Positions 36,103 through 44,532 of a stretch of DNA of 64,000 nt are shown here, piece after piece. Position 1 is the first letter of the stretch; every line of letters begins with the position of its first letter. The notes beneath the pieces were generated by a model. It was given only the letters and a program-made list of their open reading frames with translations. It was not told the DNA's origin and made no database searches. A program made the translations under genes and the position numbers. The DNA lies in the NCBI RefSeq assembly GCF_000337475.1, contig NZ_AOIT01000065.1:69450-133449 (forward strand), given 5' to 3'. The DNA comes from Natrinema limicola JCM 13563. Its GTDB lineage: Archaea; Halobacteriota; Halobacteria; Halobacteriales; Natrialbaceae.

Positions 36103-37116
36103 TCAGCGGGTCGCTGCCCACGAACGGACAGCCTCCACCAGGTCCCGGTCCTGCCCGACGATGTCACGGCGATAGTGCATGTACACCGCGCCGAGTGTCG
36201 GCTGGATGAGGTAGGCGAGCGCGATCGGTAAGACCGCTTCTGCCGGCGGGAACCCGGGTGCGGCTGCAATGGCCAGCGCGACCGAGAGGCTGCGCATACT
36301 GGTCGCGTACACGAGCGCGACCGATTGGGTGTCCTCGAGCAGCGTGCGACCGATGGCGGCTCCGGTAGCGAGGATCAGCGCGTAGAAGGCCACCAGCGGC
36401 ACGATCACGAGCGCCGAGGCGACCGGCGCTGCGAGGATACTCCCCGATTGCATCGTCATGGCGATGAACACGATCACCATCACGCCGACGGAACTGACCC
36501 CGCCGAGCTTCGGCTTAAGACGCTTGAATCCCGCGGCGTCGTATCGGTGTAACAGCCACCGTCGGGTCAGGTTGCCGGCGACCATCGGGATGACGACGAC
36601 GGTCGCCAGCTGGCGGTACAGCGCGGCCGGATCGAATCCGACCGCGTCCCCGACGAGCACCGACAGGTATGGCGGCAAGACGAACACTGCGACGACCAGG
36701 TTCACGGCGATCGCGACGAGGGCGTTCTCGAGGTCGCCTCCCGCCAGTCCGGTCCAGGCTGCCGTCATCCCAGACGTCGGGATCAGGGCGATCAGGTACA
36801 GCCCGACCGCGTAGTAGGGGTTCCCCGCGAAGAACAGCTGGGCGAGGCCAACGGCGACCGCCGGCGCGATCACGAAGTTCACCACGAGCCCCAGCACGAT
36901 CGCTCGGAGGTGGTTTCGGATCTGGAAGATCTCCCGCACGTCGAGGTTGATCATCATCGGGTAGATCATCACCAACAGGGCCGGCAAGACCGCCTGCTTG
37001 AGAAGCGACCGCGTCACCGGACCCACGACCTGTCCGGCGGCCAGTCCCGCGAACAGCGACCCCACCACGACGTAGATGAGGTTTTGCTTGACCGTCTCGA
37101 GTGCGTCCCCGATCAT
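36103..37116 (-). CDS. BASS/ACR3-superfamily transporter (arsenite-efflux-like)
   Basis: 337 aa with about ten membrane helices in the bile-acid:sodium symporter / ACR3 superfamily. MMINLDVREIFQIRNHLRAI, LIALIPTSGMTAAWTGLAGG and the late LAYLIQPTLGAVYMHY fit the arsenical-resistance branch, where a polar/Cys residue in helix 4 is used. Here that segment reads ALIPTSGMT, without Cys. Arsenite transport is therefore possible but not shown. ATG 37116 follows GGAGGGTGG. No arsenic regulator or reductase gene is adjacent. Confidence 0.78.
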   Translation of the reverse strand: MIGDALETVKQNLIYVVVGSLFAGLAAGQVVGPVTRSLLKQAVLPALLVMIYPMMINLDVREIFQIRNHLRAIVLGLVVNFVIAPAVAVGLAQLFFAGNPYYAVGLYLIALIPTSGMTAAWTGLAGGDLENALVAIAVNLVVAVFVLPPYLSVLVGDAVGFDPAALYRQLATVVVIPMVAGNLTRRWLLHRYDAAGFKRLKPKLGGVSSVGVMVIVFIAMTMQSGSILAAPVASALVIVPLVAFYALILATGAAIGRTLLEDTQSVALVYATSMRSLSVALAIAAAPGFPPAEAVLPIALAYLIQPTLGAVYMHYRRDIVGQDRDLVEAVRSWAATR

Positions 37117-37360
37117 CGTCCACCCTCCGTGCCGCGTCGGCCGTATTCGATGGTCGTTGCGACCCACACACGTCGCATCGAATCCTGCTCCATGATGTTG
37201 TGCAGTATTGTATTGATCATACAAAACACTTCTGTCTGCGAGAGTGAACGTCTCGCCGGTCGCCGTCCAAACCAATTACCGATGTGATAGGAGGGCAGTA
37301 TAATAGCTGTCCAGTTGCAGGTCAACTCGTATGTCGGTTCCGACGTAGCACAACGTAGAC

Positions 37361-37738
37361 ATGGCGACCGTTGAGACAGTCTTGTCCTCGATTTTTAGTA
37401 CGATTCCTGAACTTCACTCCGGCCAACTCGGCCTCCTCGCGGGACTCCTCGTCGGCGTTCTCTACTGGCACGAGTACCACCGCTCGTCACTTGGTCTCCT
37501 CACCGGTTGCTATCTGCTGGCACTCGGTGTCGTCCCCGCCTCCACCAAAGGACTCGCCGTGGTGCAATCCAAGCCGTGGTATTTTTGCTCGTTTCTGATT
37601 CTCACTGCACTCGGTGCAATCGGTGGACGTACTGCTTGGCGTCTGGTATCGCGATCGATCCGGGCTCGATCCCCGACGATCAGACACCGAGCAGCCGATC
37701 GTGAGACGAGGGGCAGCTCAAATCAGAACCGCACGTGA
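37361..37738 (+). CDS. small membrane protein, unknown function
   Basis: 125 aa with about three hydrophobic segments (LGLLAGLLVGVLYWHEYH, LGLLTGCYLLALGVVPAS, FCSFLILTALGAIGG) and a basic, disordered tail. Not recognised. It is followed after about 50 bases by a Usp gene on the same strand and may be cotranscribed with it. Confidence 0.55.
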   Translation: MATVETVLSSIFSTIPELHSGQLGLLAGLLVGVLYWHEYHRSSLGLLTGCYLLALGVVPASTKGLAVVQSKPWYFCSFLILTALGAIGGRTAWRLVSRSIRARSPTIRHRAADRETRGSSNQNRT

Positions 37739-37788
37739 CGGTCGCGCGGAGGGACGACGAACTGAAAAACGGGCGGCGATTTAACGCT

Positions 37789-38235
37789 ATGAGGTTTCTG
37801 GTAGCCGTTGACGGCTCCGGCGAGGCCGAAAACGCTCTCGATTACGCCCTCGAGATCGCAGACGCAGTCGACGGCTCGATAACGGTGGTCCATGCGGTCG
37901 ATCCCACCGTCTACGACGAAGGTGGCAGCGAACCGATTTCGACGCTCTCGGACGCCGAACGACTGGTCCTCGAGAGCATCGAAGACACCGAACAACGCGG
38001 CGTCACCATCCTCGAGGAGATGGTCGAGGTCGCCGCGGAACGCGACGTTGACGTCGAAAAAGGACCCCTCTACGGCGATCCGAGCACGGAAATTCCCGAC
38101 TACGCTGAGACGGAAGGGGTCGACACGATCTATCTCGGCCACCGCGGCCGCTCAGAGCGGATGGAACGGCTGCTCGGCAGCGTGGCAAACGTGATCGTCG
38201 AACAGGTGACCGTTCCGGTCACCGTCGTCCGCTGA
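37789..38235 (+). CDS. universal stress protein (one domain)
   Basis: 148 aa. Opens MRFLVAVDGSGEAENALDYA; the nucleotide motif is GHRGRSERMERLLGSV, with His in place of the usual Thr/Ser after the first Gly. The TGA stop (38233-38235) is also the left flank of a MITE B copy, so the gene ends exactly at the insertion point. ATG 37789 begins at the first Usp strand. Confidence 0.88.
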   Translation: MRFLVAVDGSGEAENALDYALEIADAVDGSITVVHAVDPTVYDEGGSEPISTLSDAERLVLESIEDTEQRGVTILEEMVEVAAERDVDVEKGPLYGDPSTEIPDYAETEGVDTIYLGHRGRSERMERLLGSVANVIVEQVTVPVTVVR

Positions 38236-38315
38236 TACGGGCTGATATAAGTAATTGCCGGTACAACCGCAGAACGGGTCGCGGTTGCACCGGTAAACTG
38301 TTACAGCAGCCCGTA
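38236..38315 (+). mobile_element. MITE family B, copy 3
   Basis: 80 bp, TACGGGCTGATAT...TACAGCAGCCCGTA, forward. Flanked by TGA (38233-38235, the stop codon of the Usp gene) and TGA (38316-38318). Confidence 0.8.
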
Positions 38316-38450
38316 TGACGGTAGCCCATTCCAGCGTGTCATCGGCGGCTCGCGATCCATCGTTGCACATGGCAGTGCAGTCGGACGGATCGAACGAACC
38401 GACAGCGAGCCGAGCCGCAGGAATTTATCCATCCATGGAGAAGGAGCTGT

Positions 38451-39212
38451 ATGTCCGACGCCAACGGTGGCTGGGCCGCGCTCTTTTCGGGAGGCAAGGA
38501 GTCCTCGTGGGCACTCTATCAGGCCCTCGAGTCCGGCCGTGACGTCCGCACGCTGGTCGTCGTCCAGCCGCCGGAGACGTCGTCCATGTACCACGCGCCC
38601 GCGCAGTCGGTGATCAGACTGGCCGCACGCAGCATCGGCCTTCCCATCCTCGACGTTGGGCTCCCAGTCACCGACATGGAGCCACCCGACCTGCGAACGG
38701 GTGTGTCAGAAGGGCAAGCGGGCGAGCTAGAAGCACTCGAGCCCGCTCTCGAGCGGCTGGACACCGAATTCGACGGCGGTTTATGCGGCCTCGTCGCCGG
38801 GACCGTCACGAGCGACTATCAGGCTGATCGACTGCGGTCGATGTGTGACCGTCTCGGTTGTGCGTTCTTCGCGCCGCTGTGGCAGGCGGATCCACGTGAA
38901 CTCGCGGAGACGATGATCGACGGCGGACTGACGATACGCATTGTCGAGGTGGCAGGGCCGGGCTTCGAGGAGTCGTGGCTCGGCCGCCAGCTCGATCACG
39001 ATGCGCTGGCGGAACTGGAAGCGCTCCACCGCGAATACGGTGTCCATCTGCTGGGCGAAGGCGGCGAGTTCCAGACGATCGTCACCGACGGTCCACACAT
39101 GTCTCGTCCCATCGCGTTCGAGTTCGAGCGGGAGTGGTACGGCACGTGGGGACGGATTCGAGTCACCGACGCCAAGCTCAAGGCACCTCCGTCAGTAGAC
39201 GAGCATCGATGA
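38451..39212 (+). CDS. diphthine-ammonia ligase-like ATP pyrophosphatase (Dph6 family)
   Basis: 253-aa N-type ATP-pyrophosphatase. The PP-loop is ALFSGGKESSWALYQAL (about residues 10-26). Later motifs are GLVAGTVTSDYQADRLRSMC, APLWQADPRELAETMIDGG and LLGEGGEFQTIVTDGP. Dph6 amidates diphthine on elongation factor 2 in the last step of diphthamide synthesis. Whether this is the main dph6 or an accessory copy cannot be told from the window. It stands alone after MITE B copy 3; a TTTAT element around 38424 could serve as promoter. Confidence 0.85.
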   Translation: MSDANGGWAALFSGGKESSWALYQALESGRDVRTLVVVQPPETSSMYHAPAQSVIRLAARSIGLPILDVGLPVTDMEPPDLRTGVSEGQAGELEALEPALERLDTEFDGGLCGLVAGTVTSDYQADRLRSMCDRLGCAFFAPLWQADPRELAETMIDGGLTIRIVEVAGPGFEESWLGRQLDHDALAELEALHREYGVHLLGEGGEFQTIVTDGPHMSRPIAFEFEREWYGTWGRIRVTDAKLKAPPSVDEHR

Positions 39213-39293
39213 TCGATCTACGCCGTCCGTTTACAGCTACCACTGGGGGTCGCACCTGTGCTGGTCGCAGCGTGTGCCGCTCGAGCCCCGTCA

Positions 39294-39401
39294 TACTCCT
39301 GGACAACAGTCAGTGACTACGCGATCGCGTCTCGACGGCCGTCGCCGTCGGCGACAGCGTCGTGGGTGCGATCGAGGGATGAACCGTCTTGTCCGGCAGT
39401 A
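39294..39401 (-). mobile_element. MITE family A, copy 2
   Basis: 108 bp, reverse orientation relative to copies 1, 3 and 4 (ends TACTCCTGGACA and TGTCCGGCAGTA), flanked by TCA on both sides. Interior closest to the copies at 48262 and 55233. Confidence 0.8.
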
Positions 39402-39486
39402 TCAGTCACCCCTGGTTTATTCATCTCGGCGTCGTCGGGATCACTGTCACGCATCGTCGCCGGATGCTGTGATCCCATCATAGACC

Positions 39487-40377
39487 ATGTCAACGACCAT
39501 TCTCGTTCCGATCGATCGCTCGACACAGTCGACCGCAGGGCTCGTCTATACGCTCGTCTCGTTTCCCGATGCTACCATCACCGCGATACACGTTACCGAC
39601 ACCAACCACGACGCGTACGCAACGGTCGGCTCCCCCGAATCGAGCGAAGAGCGGATTGCGCAGGCTGGCGACCGACTCCTCAAGCAGGCAACCGAGATCG
39701 CATCGGAGTATGGCCGCGAACTCGAGACGGTACTCGAGACAGGTGTCCCACATCGCACGATCGTCGAGTACACCGTCGAACACGACATCGACCACGTCGT
39801 CATGGGAAGCCACGGCGAATCACCGATCGTTCACCCGTTTCTCGGCCACGTTAGTGAAGCAGTCGTCCGGCGAGCCCCCGTCTCGACGACGATCGTTCCA
39901 GAGGCTCAGTCGGAACTCCTCGAGCGAGAACTCCCCGGTCGCATTCTGGTTCCCGTCGACGGTTCCGATCAGTCACTCGCCGCGCTCGAGTACGCGACCA
40001 GCCAGTTTCCGGAGGGGCGGATCACGATTTTCCACGCCGTGGCGCTGCCGTTCGAATACGATGTCGATGCTATCGACGGAACGTACGCAGCGCAGATCGT
40101 CGACGACCTCACTGAGCAAGGAGACTCGATCATCGAAGCAGCCGACGAGACGATTGAAGACGACGATCTCGCCGTCGAGACGGATCTAACATACGGAGAG
40201 CCGTCTCGGTCGATCGTCGACTACGCGGCGGACAACGGATTCGACCAGATCATCATGGGGAGTCACGGTCGGTCCCTGCCCGCACGACTCATCACTGGCA
40301 GCGTCGCTGAGACCGTGTCACGTCGATCGACGATACCCGTGACGCTGATACGGGGGCGACCGAGCGAATCGGCATAG
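39487..40377 (+). CDS. tandem universal stress protein, first domain degenerate
   Basis: 296 aa with two UspA domains. The second has a normal ATP motif, GSHGRSLPARLITGSV. In the first the same region reads GSHGESPIVHPFLGHV, with Glu for Arg and His for the final Ser/Thr, so that domain has probably lost or changed nucleotide binding. ATG 39487 starts MSTTILVPIDRS. It lies between MITE A copy 2 and MITE B copy 4. Confidence 0.88.
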   Translation: MSTTILVPIDRSTQSTAGLVYTLVSFPDATITAIHVTDTNHDAYATVGSPESSEERIAQAGDRLLKQATEIASEYGRELETVLETGVPHRTIVEYTVEHDIDHVVMGSHGESPIVHPFLGHVSEAVVRRAPVSTTIVPEAQSELLERELPGRILVPVDGSDQSLAALEYATSQFPEGRITIFHAVALPFEYDVDAIDGTYAAQIVDDLTEQGDSIIEAADETIEDDDLAVETDLTYGEPSRSIVDYAADNGFDQIIMGSHGRSLPARLITGSVAETVSRRSTIPVTLIRGRPSESA

Positions 40378-40408
40378 TTCCCGGACACGTCTCGAATCCA
40401 CTGCCTGA

Positions 40409-40486
40409 TACGGCGTCCTGTCACTGGGACCCGGTGGGACCGCAGGACGGTCGCGGCCAGCCGGCATTGACTGACAGCAGCCCGTC
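40409..40486 (-). mobile_element. MITE family B, copy 4
   Basis: 78 bp, TACGGCGTCCTGTC...CTGACAGCAGCCCGTC, reverse orientation, flanked by TGA on both sides, 28 bases after the Usp stop. Confidence 0.75.
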
Positions 40487-40502
40487 TGATACCGCGCGCC
40501 GA

Positions 40503-40691
40503 TCACTCTGTCAGACACTCCTCGAGTTCGTCGTGGAGGGTCTGCGCTTGATCTTCTGTCAGGTCGATGATCGCGTGGCGTCTGTATTCAGACGGCTTCG
40601 ATTCTGGATGTGGTCGGAAGTACCCGTCTATCTCGATGACTCGCCGTCCGTCGCGCTCGCGCAGCCGGAGATCGATCTCGTCGTACTCCAT
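40503..40691 (-). CDS. small acidic protein, unknown function
   Basis: 62 aa, MEYDEIDLRLRERDGRRVIE to DLTEDQAQTLHDELEECLTE. Predicted alpha/beta, strongly charged, typical haloarchaeal composition. The C-terminal helix pattern recalls small regulatory or toxin-antidote proteins but nothing specific is recognised. It converges with the preceding Usp gene across a MITE. Confidence 0.6.
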   Translation of the reverse strand: MEYDEIDLRLRERDGRRVIEIDGYFRPHPESKPSEYRRHAIIDLTEDQAQTLHDELEECLTE

Positions 40692-40872
40692 ACGCTCGAG
40701 CTACGACGCCAAACGTCAAAACTCTTGGAGGGAGCGGCGGGAGCGATACCACAGTAACGAAGTTTACATGTTCAGTCCGATCCTGCGTTTCATCTGCCGA
40801 CGACATCGAGTGAACGCGAACGCGTACCCATCGTCTGCCCCCGAGTAATCGATGAGAGACGGAGAGTGAACC

Positions 40873-42274
40873 GCCACGGGCGCGGTGGCCCGTGGCTTCC
40901 CGTGGATTACTCGGACACACCCGCGACACCATCGGCGTGGTGACCTCTGGCGGTGTCGTGGGTCACGGTCGGCTGGGTCACACAGCCCGATGCCTGCCGT
41001 CGCAGCTTCCGCACGTTGGGAAGCGTCTTGAGAGCAGGCACATTCCTATCCAGTGTCGCCAATCCCTTCTTGGCGATGTTGATAGCCGCGTTCCGGTCAG
41101 CGTGGTCTTGCCGCCCACAATCCACGCACTTGAATCGCTTCTTGTTCCGGTTTGCACGAGTTGTCTGCTCACACTCGGTGAGTGAACACGCCTGACTCGT
41201 GTATTCCGGGTTGATTTTGTCGGACGGAACCCCTTGGAACGCGGCTTTGTACGTGATGAACTCTCGAAGTTTGCGGAACGGAAGTGAGTGAAGGCGACGG
41301 TTCATCCGGGTGCCATAGTCAATCGAGTTCCGCATCTCTTTGAGGTCTTCAAAGACGATGACGGGCTTCTCGAACTGAGACACCCACTCCACGACTTGTC
41401 GAGAGACTTTGTGGAGTTGGTCGTGGACGAACCGTTCCTCTTGTTGCTCGAACGCCCGGTCGAACGACGACTTCCCGTTGTTTTGCATCCGCTTTCGCAT
41501 CGTGAAATATCGATGGCGTTCCTCCTTGATTTCAGGGAAGTCGATGACCACCGAATCAACGATGTCGTCCTCGTGGAGGGCAGCGAGCGCAACGCAGTCC
41601 TCGTTAATATCCACACCCACCACCATTCGTAAATCCTCTTTGTCTTGGATATCGGCCTCCGTGTGGGTGATATTGATGTGGAGTTCGTACTTCTCGTTCC
41701 GCCTCATTGCTTCTGCCGTTCCGACACGCCACGCATCGGATTGGATGGCGTGGCGGAGTTGTTCGAGGGCGTCGGGTGAACCGCAAAGAGTGCCTTTCAC
41801 CGGGTTGTACGGCTTCGCGCTGATACGGTAACGGATACAGTCGTCTTCGAGGAACAGGTTGTACCCTTCCTCGTAGTTTGACCGGAGCGGGTACGCGCTG
41901 TCTGTGGTGTGGCTGGGTTGGTTGTAGTCGTCGTACTCGTAATAGTTTTCCATCGCTTCAAGCGACTTCTGTACGACGAGTTGGGTGGTGTTGTTCACAA
42001 GGTCGGCGTCAGACTCCAAGTCTTTCCGAATCTTATCCCAGCGATCACCGTTCTTTGCCCGGCGGATGGTTTCGTTGTACACGCGGCGGGCTTCGAGGAA
42101 GGCGTCGTCCAGAAGTTGCTGACCGGACTCGTCTGGTTGGAGTTGAAAAACGAGTGTTTTGGTCAGCGACTTCTGCATATTCTAATCGTGGTACTGCGGT
42201 CTTGTAAAGGTATGGAAGGAGGATGATAGGTTGGCCGAGTGTCGGGCTTCACCCCCGCGCCCGGTGGCGCGGGG
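40873..42274 (-). mobile_element. IS1341-type (TnpB-only IS200/IS605 family) element
   Basis: A tnpB gene bounded by two strong hairpins. Near its 5' side is CCCCGCGC-(6)-GCGCGGGG at 42253-42274; at its 3' side is GCCACGGG-(8)-CCCGTGGC at 40873-40896, ten bases beyond the stop. Subterminal hairpins are the transposase recognition structures of this family, and the 3' hairpin is where the omega RNA guide scaffold normally lies. There is no tnpA, so it can move only with help from elsewhere. Exact ends cannot be set without an empty site. Confidence 0.75.
40907..42178 (-). CDS. tnpB: TnpB RNA-guided nuclease / IS200-IS605 family accessory protein
   Basis: 423 aa, full length. RuvC residues are visible as D190 (VVGVDINED), E277 (VFEDLKEMR) and D361 (DHADRNAAINIAKKG). 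The zinc-ribbon cysteines are C331, C336, C351 and C354. The catalytic set looks intact, so the protein may still cut DNA under guidance of an RNA from its own 3' end. ATG 42178 begins MQKSLTKTLVFQL. Its Lys/Asn-richer composition differs from the acidic neighbours, in keeping with a mobile gene. Confidence 0.9.
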   Translation of the reverse strand: MQKSLTKTLVFQLQPDESGQQLLDDAFLEARRVYNETIRRAKNGDRWDKIRKDLESDADLVNNTTQLVVQKSLEAMENYYEYDDYNQPSHTTDSAYPLRSNYEEGYNLFLEDDCIRYRISAKPYNPVKGTLCGSPDALEQLRHAIQSDAWRVGTAEAMRRNEKYELHINITHTEADIQDKEDLRMVVGVDINEDCVALAALHEDDIVDSVVIDFPEIKEERHRYFTMRKRMQNNGKSSFDRAFEQQEERFVHDQLHKVSRQVVEWVSQFEKPVIVFEDLKEMRNSIDYGTRMNRRLHSLPFRKLREFITYKAAFQGVPSDKINPEYTSQACSLTECEQTTRANRNKKRFKCVDCGRQDHADRNAAINIAKKGLATLDRNVPALKTLPNVRKLRRQASGCVTQPTVTHDTARGHHADGVAGVSE

Positions 42275-42353
42275 CACTCGCCCTCGTTTCTTTAGTATAG
42301 ACGACAGTAACGGGCCATCCCGAATCGCGAGCTGGCCAACGGAGACAGCGCGA

Positions 42354-42803
42354 TTACTCGACCTCTATCGTGTGTCCACCGACATCGCTCGGTTGCTGCT
42401 TCGGGAGTGTCAGGCTCAAGACACCGTTCTCATACGTTGCGGTTACGTTTTCTTCGTTGACCGGTTCCGGTAATCGAATGGAGCGACTGACCGACCGGTG
42501 TGCTCGTTCGCGCTTGAGGTACAGTTCCTCGTTTGCTTCGGTCTCTTCTTCGCGCTCCGCTGTGATAGTCAGCGTGTTCTCCGAGAGTCGAGCGTCGATC
42601 TCGTCACGATCGAAGCCCGGAACGTTCGCCGTAAGTTCGAACTCGTCCCCGTGATCGATCAAATCGATTCCAATCGACGTCATCTCCGATTCCGAGAGCC
42701 CGAACCGCTCGAGGTCCCACATCCGCGAGATGTTTTCGAACTGCCGTTGGAGCCGCTCTAGTTGCGTGTCGAATCGGTCGGTGGAATCACGTTCCTCAGT
42801 CAT
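42354..42803 (-). CDS. Hsp20 small heat-shock protein
   Basis: 149 aa. The alpha-crystallin domain (about 45-149) has GDEFELTANVPGFDRDEIDA, TLTITAEREEETEANEELY and the closing ENGVLSLTLPKQ (family ENGVLxxxxPK). The N-terminal 45 residues are a short amphipathic arm (RLQRQFENISRMWDLERFGL). An ATP-independent cytoplasmic chaperone. ATG 42803 (MTEERDSTDRF) is preferred to the upstream GTG/ATG. Confidence 0.9.
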   Translation of the reverse strand: MTEERDSTDRFDTQLERLQRQFENISRMWDLERFGLSESEMTSIGIDLIDHGDEFELTANVPGFDRDEIDARLSENTLTITAEREEETEANEELYLKRERAHRSVSRSIRLPEPVNEENVTATYENGVLSLTLPKQQPSDVGGHTIEVE

Positions 42804-42821
42804 AGCGCTTCTCACGGGCAT

Positions 42822-43164
42822 ACAAGCTGCCCAGTGGACGGGCCACTGGAGATGAGTTAAAACTTGGCCGTCGGAAGAATCGGTCGGAAGATAGTCAGGT
42901 AGTGCTGTAATTTACTACGCTATGATTGTAATTCCATTCTGATCGTCATCGACAGTCGCCACTGACCGCCAGTGCACACCTGCTCGCCCGACTGCTGTGG
43001 GATGGATGTGCCACTCAGCCCAGTTATGACGATCGCTCGTCTCTCGAGAGCGGCTGTAGTGTCCAATCGCGTGTCTTTCAGACTTCGTGACCAACGGAGT
43101 GACTATGTATCTCGTCGGTGTAGGGGCCGCTCGAACCGGGGTCGAGTCCCACGGTCCACCGATG
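42822..43164. other. intergenic region with MITE C remnant
   Basis: No gene. It contains the hsp20 promoter side, an AT-rich stretch (42900-42945), a decayed MITE C piece at 42951-43004 and, at the right, MITE B copy 5. A short GGGGTCGAGTCCC motif near 43137 recalls a tRNA T-arm, but no tRNA can be folded around it. Confidence 0.5.
42951..43004. mobile_element. remnant of MITE family C
   Basis: The stretch with CGCCACTGACCGCCAGTGCA followed by CACCTG aligns with the left half of the copy at 55372 (AGCCACTGAACGTCAGTGCA, CACCTG) but lacks the right half. Confidence 0.5.
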
Positions 43165-43165
43165 A

Positions 43166-43245
43166 TACGGACTGCTGTCAGTCAGTTCCGGTGGGACCGC
43201 AACCTGCACTGCGGGCCCACCGGGACATCGGGACAGCAGCCCGTA
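43166..43245 (+). mobile_element. MITE family B, copy 5
   Basis: 80 bp, TACGGACTGCTGTCAGTCAG...GGACAGCAGCCCGTA, forward, flanked by TGA on both sides, 45 bases upstream of the L12-like gene. Confidence 0.85.
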
Positions 43246-43290
43246 TGAGTGTCCGTCGTGGATCGACTCCGGCTCGAACCGGTGATCACC

Positions 43291-43611
43291 ATGGAATACG
43301 TCTATGCAGCCCTCATCTTACACGAAGCCGATCAGGAAATCACAGAAGAGAGCGTTACCGACGTTCTCGAGGCCGCGGGTGTCGATAGCGAAGAATCCCG
43401 CGTGAAGGCACTCGTCGCCGCACTCGAAGACGTCGATATCGAGGACGCAATTGCAGAGGGGGCAATCGGTGCGCCAGCACCTGCTGCACCCGCTGCAGAG
43501 GCGGACGAAGCGGAAGAGGAAGCAGAAGCCCCAGAGGAGGAAGCGGAAGAACCAGAAGAGGAAGAGGAAGAAGACGTGTCGGGCGAGGGGCTCGGAGAAC
43601 TGTTCGGATAA
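43291..43611 (+). CDS. paralogue of ribosomal protein L12 (P1/P2 family)
   Basis: 106 aa. The N-terminal dimerisation domain [20 protein letters not shown] ... [24 protein letters not shown] is the archaeal L12 stalk protein. It is followed by an Ala/Pro/Glu-rich hinge and the conserved tail [10 protein letters not shown] that contacts translation factors. Chromosomal rpl12 normally sits behind L11-L1-L10; here there is no ribosomal neighbour and the gene is enclosed by MITE B copies 5 and 6 with MITE A copy 3 behind it. The hinge is unusually Glu-rich. It is probably an extra, possibly transposed copy, functional by sequence. Confidence 0.88.
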   Translation: MEYVYAALILHEADQEITEESVTDVLEAAGVDSEESRVKALVAALEDVDIEDAIAEGAIGAPAPAAPAAEADEAEEEAEAPEEEAEEPEEEEEEDVSGEGLGELFG

Positions 43612-43641
43612 CCATCCTCTTTTGTTACTGCCTGTATGTGA

Positions 43642-43749
43642 TACTGCCGGACAGAACGACGTGACGATCGGTCGCGCTGCTGCGGCCGTCACCGGTGGAG
43701 ACGGCCGCGAATCCGCGACTGACTTCGTATTGACTGCTGTCCGACAGTA
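43642..43749 (+). mobile_element. MITE family A, copy 3
   Basis: 108 bp, almost identical to copy 1, flanked by TGA on both sides, 30 bases after the L12-like stop. Confidence 0.85.
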
Positions 43750-43750
43750 T

Positions 43751-43915
43751 GAGGTGCTGTTCTCGAGCGTGGAGGGGGGAGTGGACGCGTCGAACGATGC
43801 GAACTCCGTCGAGACGATGGTCGACATGCACAAGCTGGTTGGAAACGCGATGCGCGCCGGCGACTTCTGGGAGTACCATCCGACAGGCGTCAGGCTAGGA
43901 AAGAAACACGCCTGA
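43751..43915 (+). pseudogene. coding remnant between two MITEs
   Basis: An open frame ending SVETMVDMHKLVGNAMRAGD followed by FWEYHPTGVRLGKKHA has good haloarchaeal codon use but no convincing start; it emerges directly from MITE A copy 3. Its TGA stop is the left flank of MITE B copy 6. It is best read as the 3' end of a gene whose beginning was lost or displaced. Protein not recognised. Confidence 0.4.
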
Positions 43916-43995
43916 TACGGACGACTGTACGTCAGTACCGGTTGGATCGCAGGGCGGGTGGCGGTTCCACCGGGATATCGGTACAACAGACCGTA
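43916..43995 (+). mobile_element. MITE family B, copy 6
   Basis: 80 bp, TACGGACGACTGTAC...GTACAACAGACCGTA, forward. Flanked by TGA at 43913-43915 (stop codon of the preceding remnant) and TGA at 43996-43998. Confidence 0.8.
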
Positions 43996-44096
43996 TGACT
44001 GTCTCGAGCGCTGACTCGCGAACACATTTGACGATGCCGGTGGTACGTCGTGTGCCACGGTGTCGAACAGCCGTGGGTCTCCTGGAGGAGAAACTC

Positions 44097-44402
44097 ATGA
44101 CAGCAATCGCCAGACTCGAGATCATTCCGATTCGAGAAGAACACATGTCGGATCAGATCGCCGCCGCAGTCGATGCGCTCGATCAGTTCGACATCTCGTA
44201 CGAACTCACACCGATGGATACGATCATCGAAGCCGACGACGTGAGCGAGATCTTCGACGCTGCAGCGGCCGCACACGAAGCGATCGACGAGGACCGAACC
44301 ATCACTTCGTTGGAAATCGATCATCAACCCGATCGCGAGCAGCATACGGCAGACAGAGTGGCAACGGTTGAACGCGAACTCGGCCGAACGCCACAAGGGT
44401 AG
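44097..44402 (+). CDS. MTH1187/YkoF-type thiamine-binding family protein
   Basis: 101 aa. MTAIARLEIIPIREEHMSDQ, FDISYELTPMDTIIEADDVS and the following amphipathic helix match the MTH1187 (DUF77) family, ferredoxin-like small proteins that bind thiamine or related molecules as oligomers. A very good ribosome-binding site GGAGGAG (44084-44090) lies six bases before ATG 44097 and decides the start. No thiamine transport gene is close. Confidence 0.85.
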   Translation: MTAIARLEIIPIREEHMSDQIAAAVDALDQFDISYELTPMDTIIEADDVSEIFDAAAAAHEAIDEDRTITSLEIDHQPDREQHTADRVATVERELGRTPQG

Positions 44403-44532
44403 TCGCGGGCGATGGAAACCGACTCGGTGATCGTGATCGTCATCGACCGACCGCGTCTTTTCGACGGTTGTCCGTCCGAGACAGCTGCCAGCGTCGGCAG
44501 CGCTCACTCGGCCACTGGTACTGGTCGCGCTC

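Noticed and set aside
43130..43160. GGGGTCGAGTCCC resembling a tRNA T-arm
   Set aside because: No acceptor, D or anticodon stem can be placed upstream and no matching 3' end; it is a chance hairpin beside a MITE.
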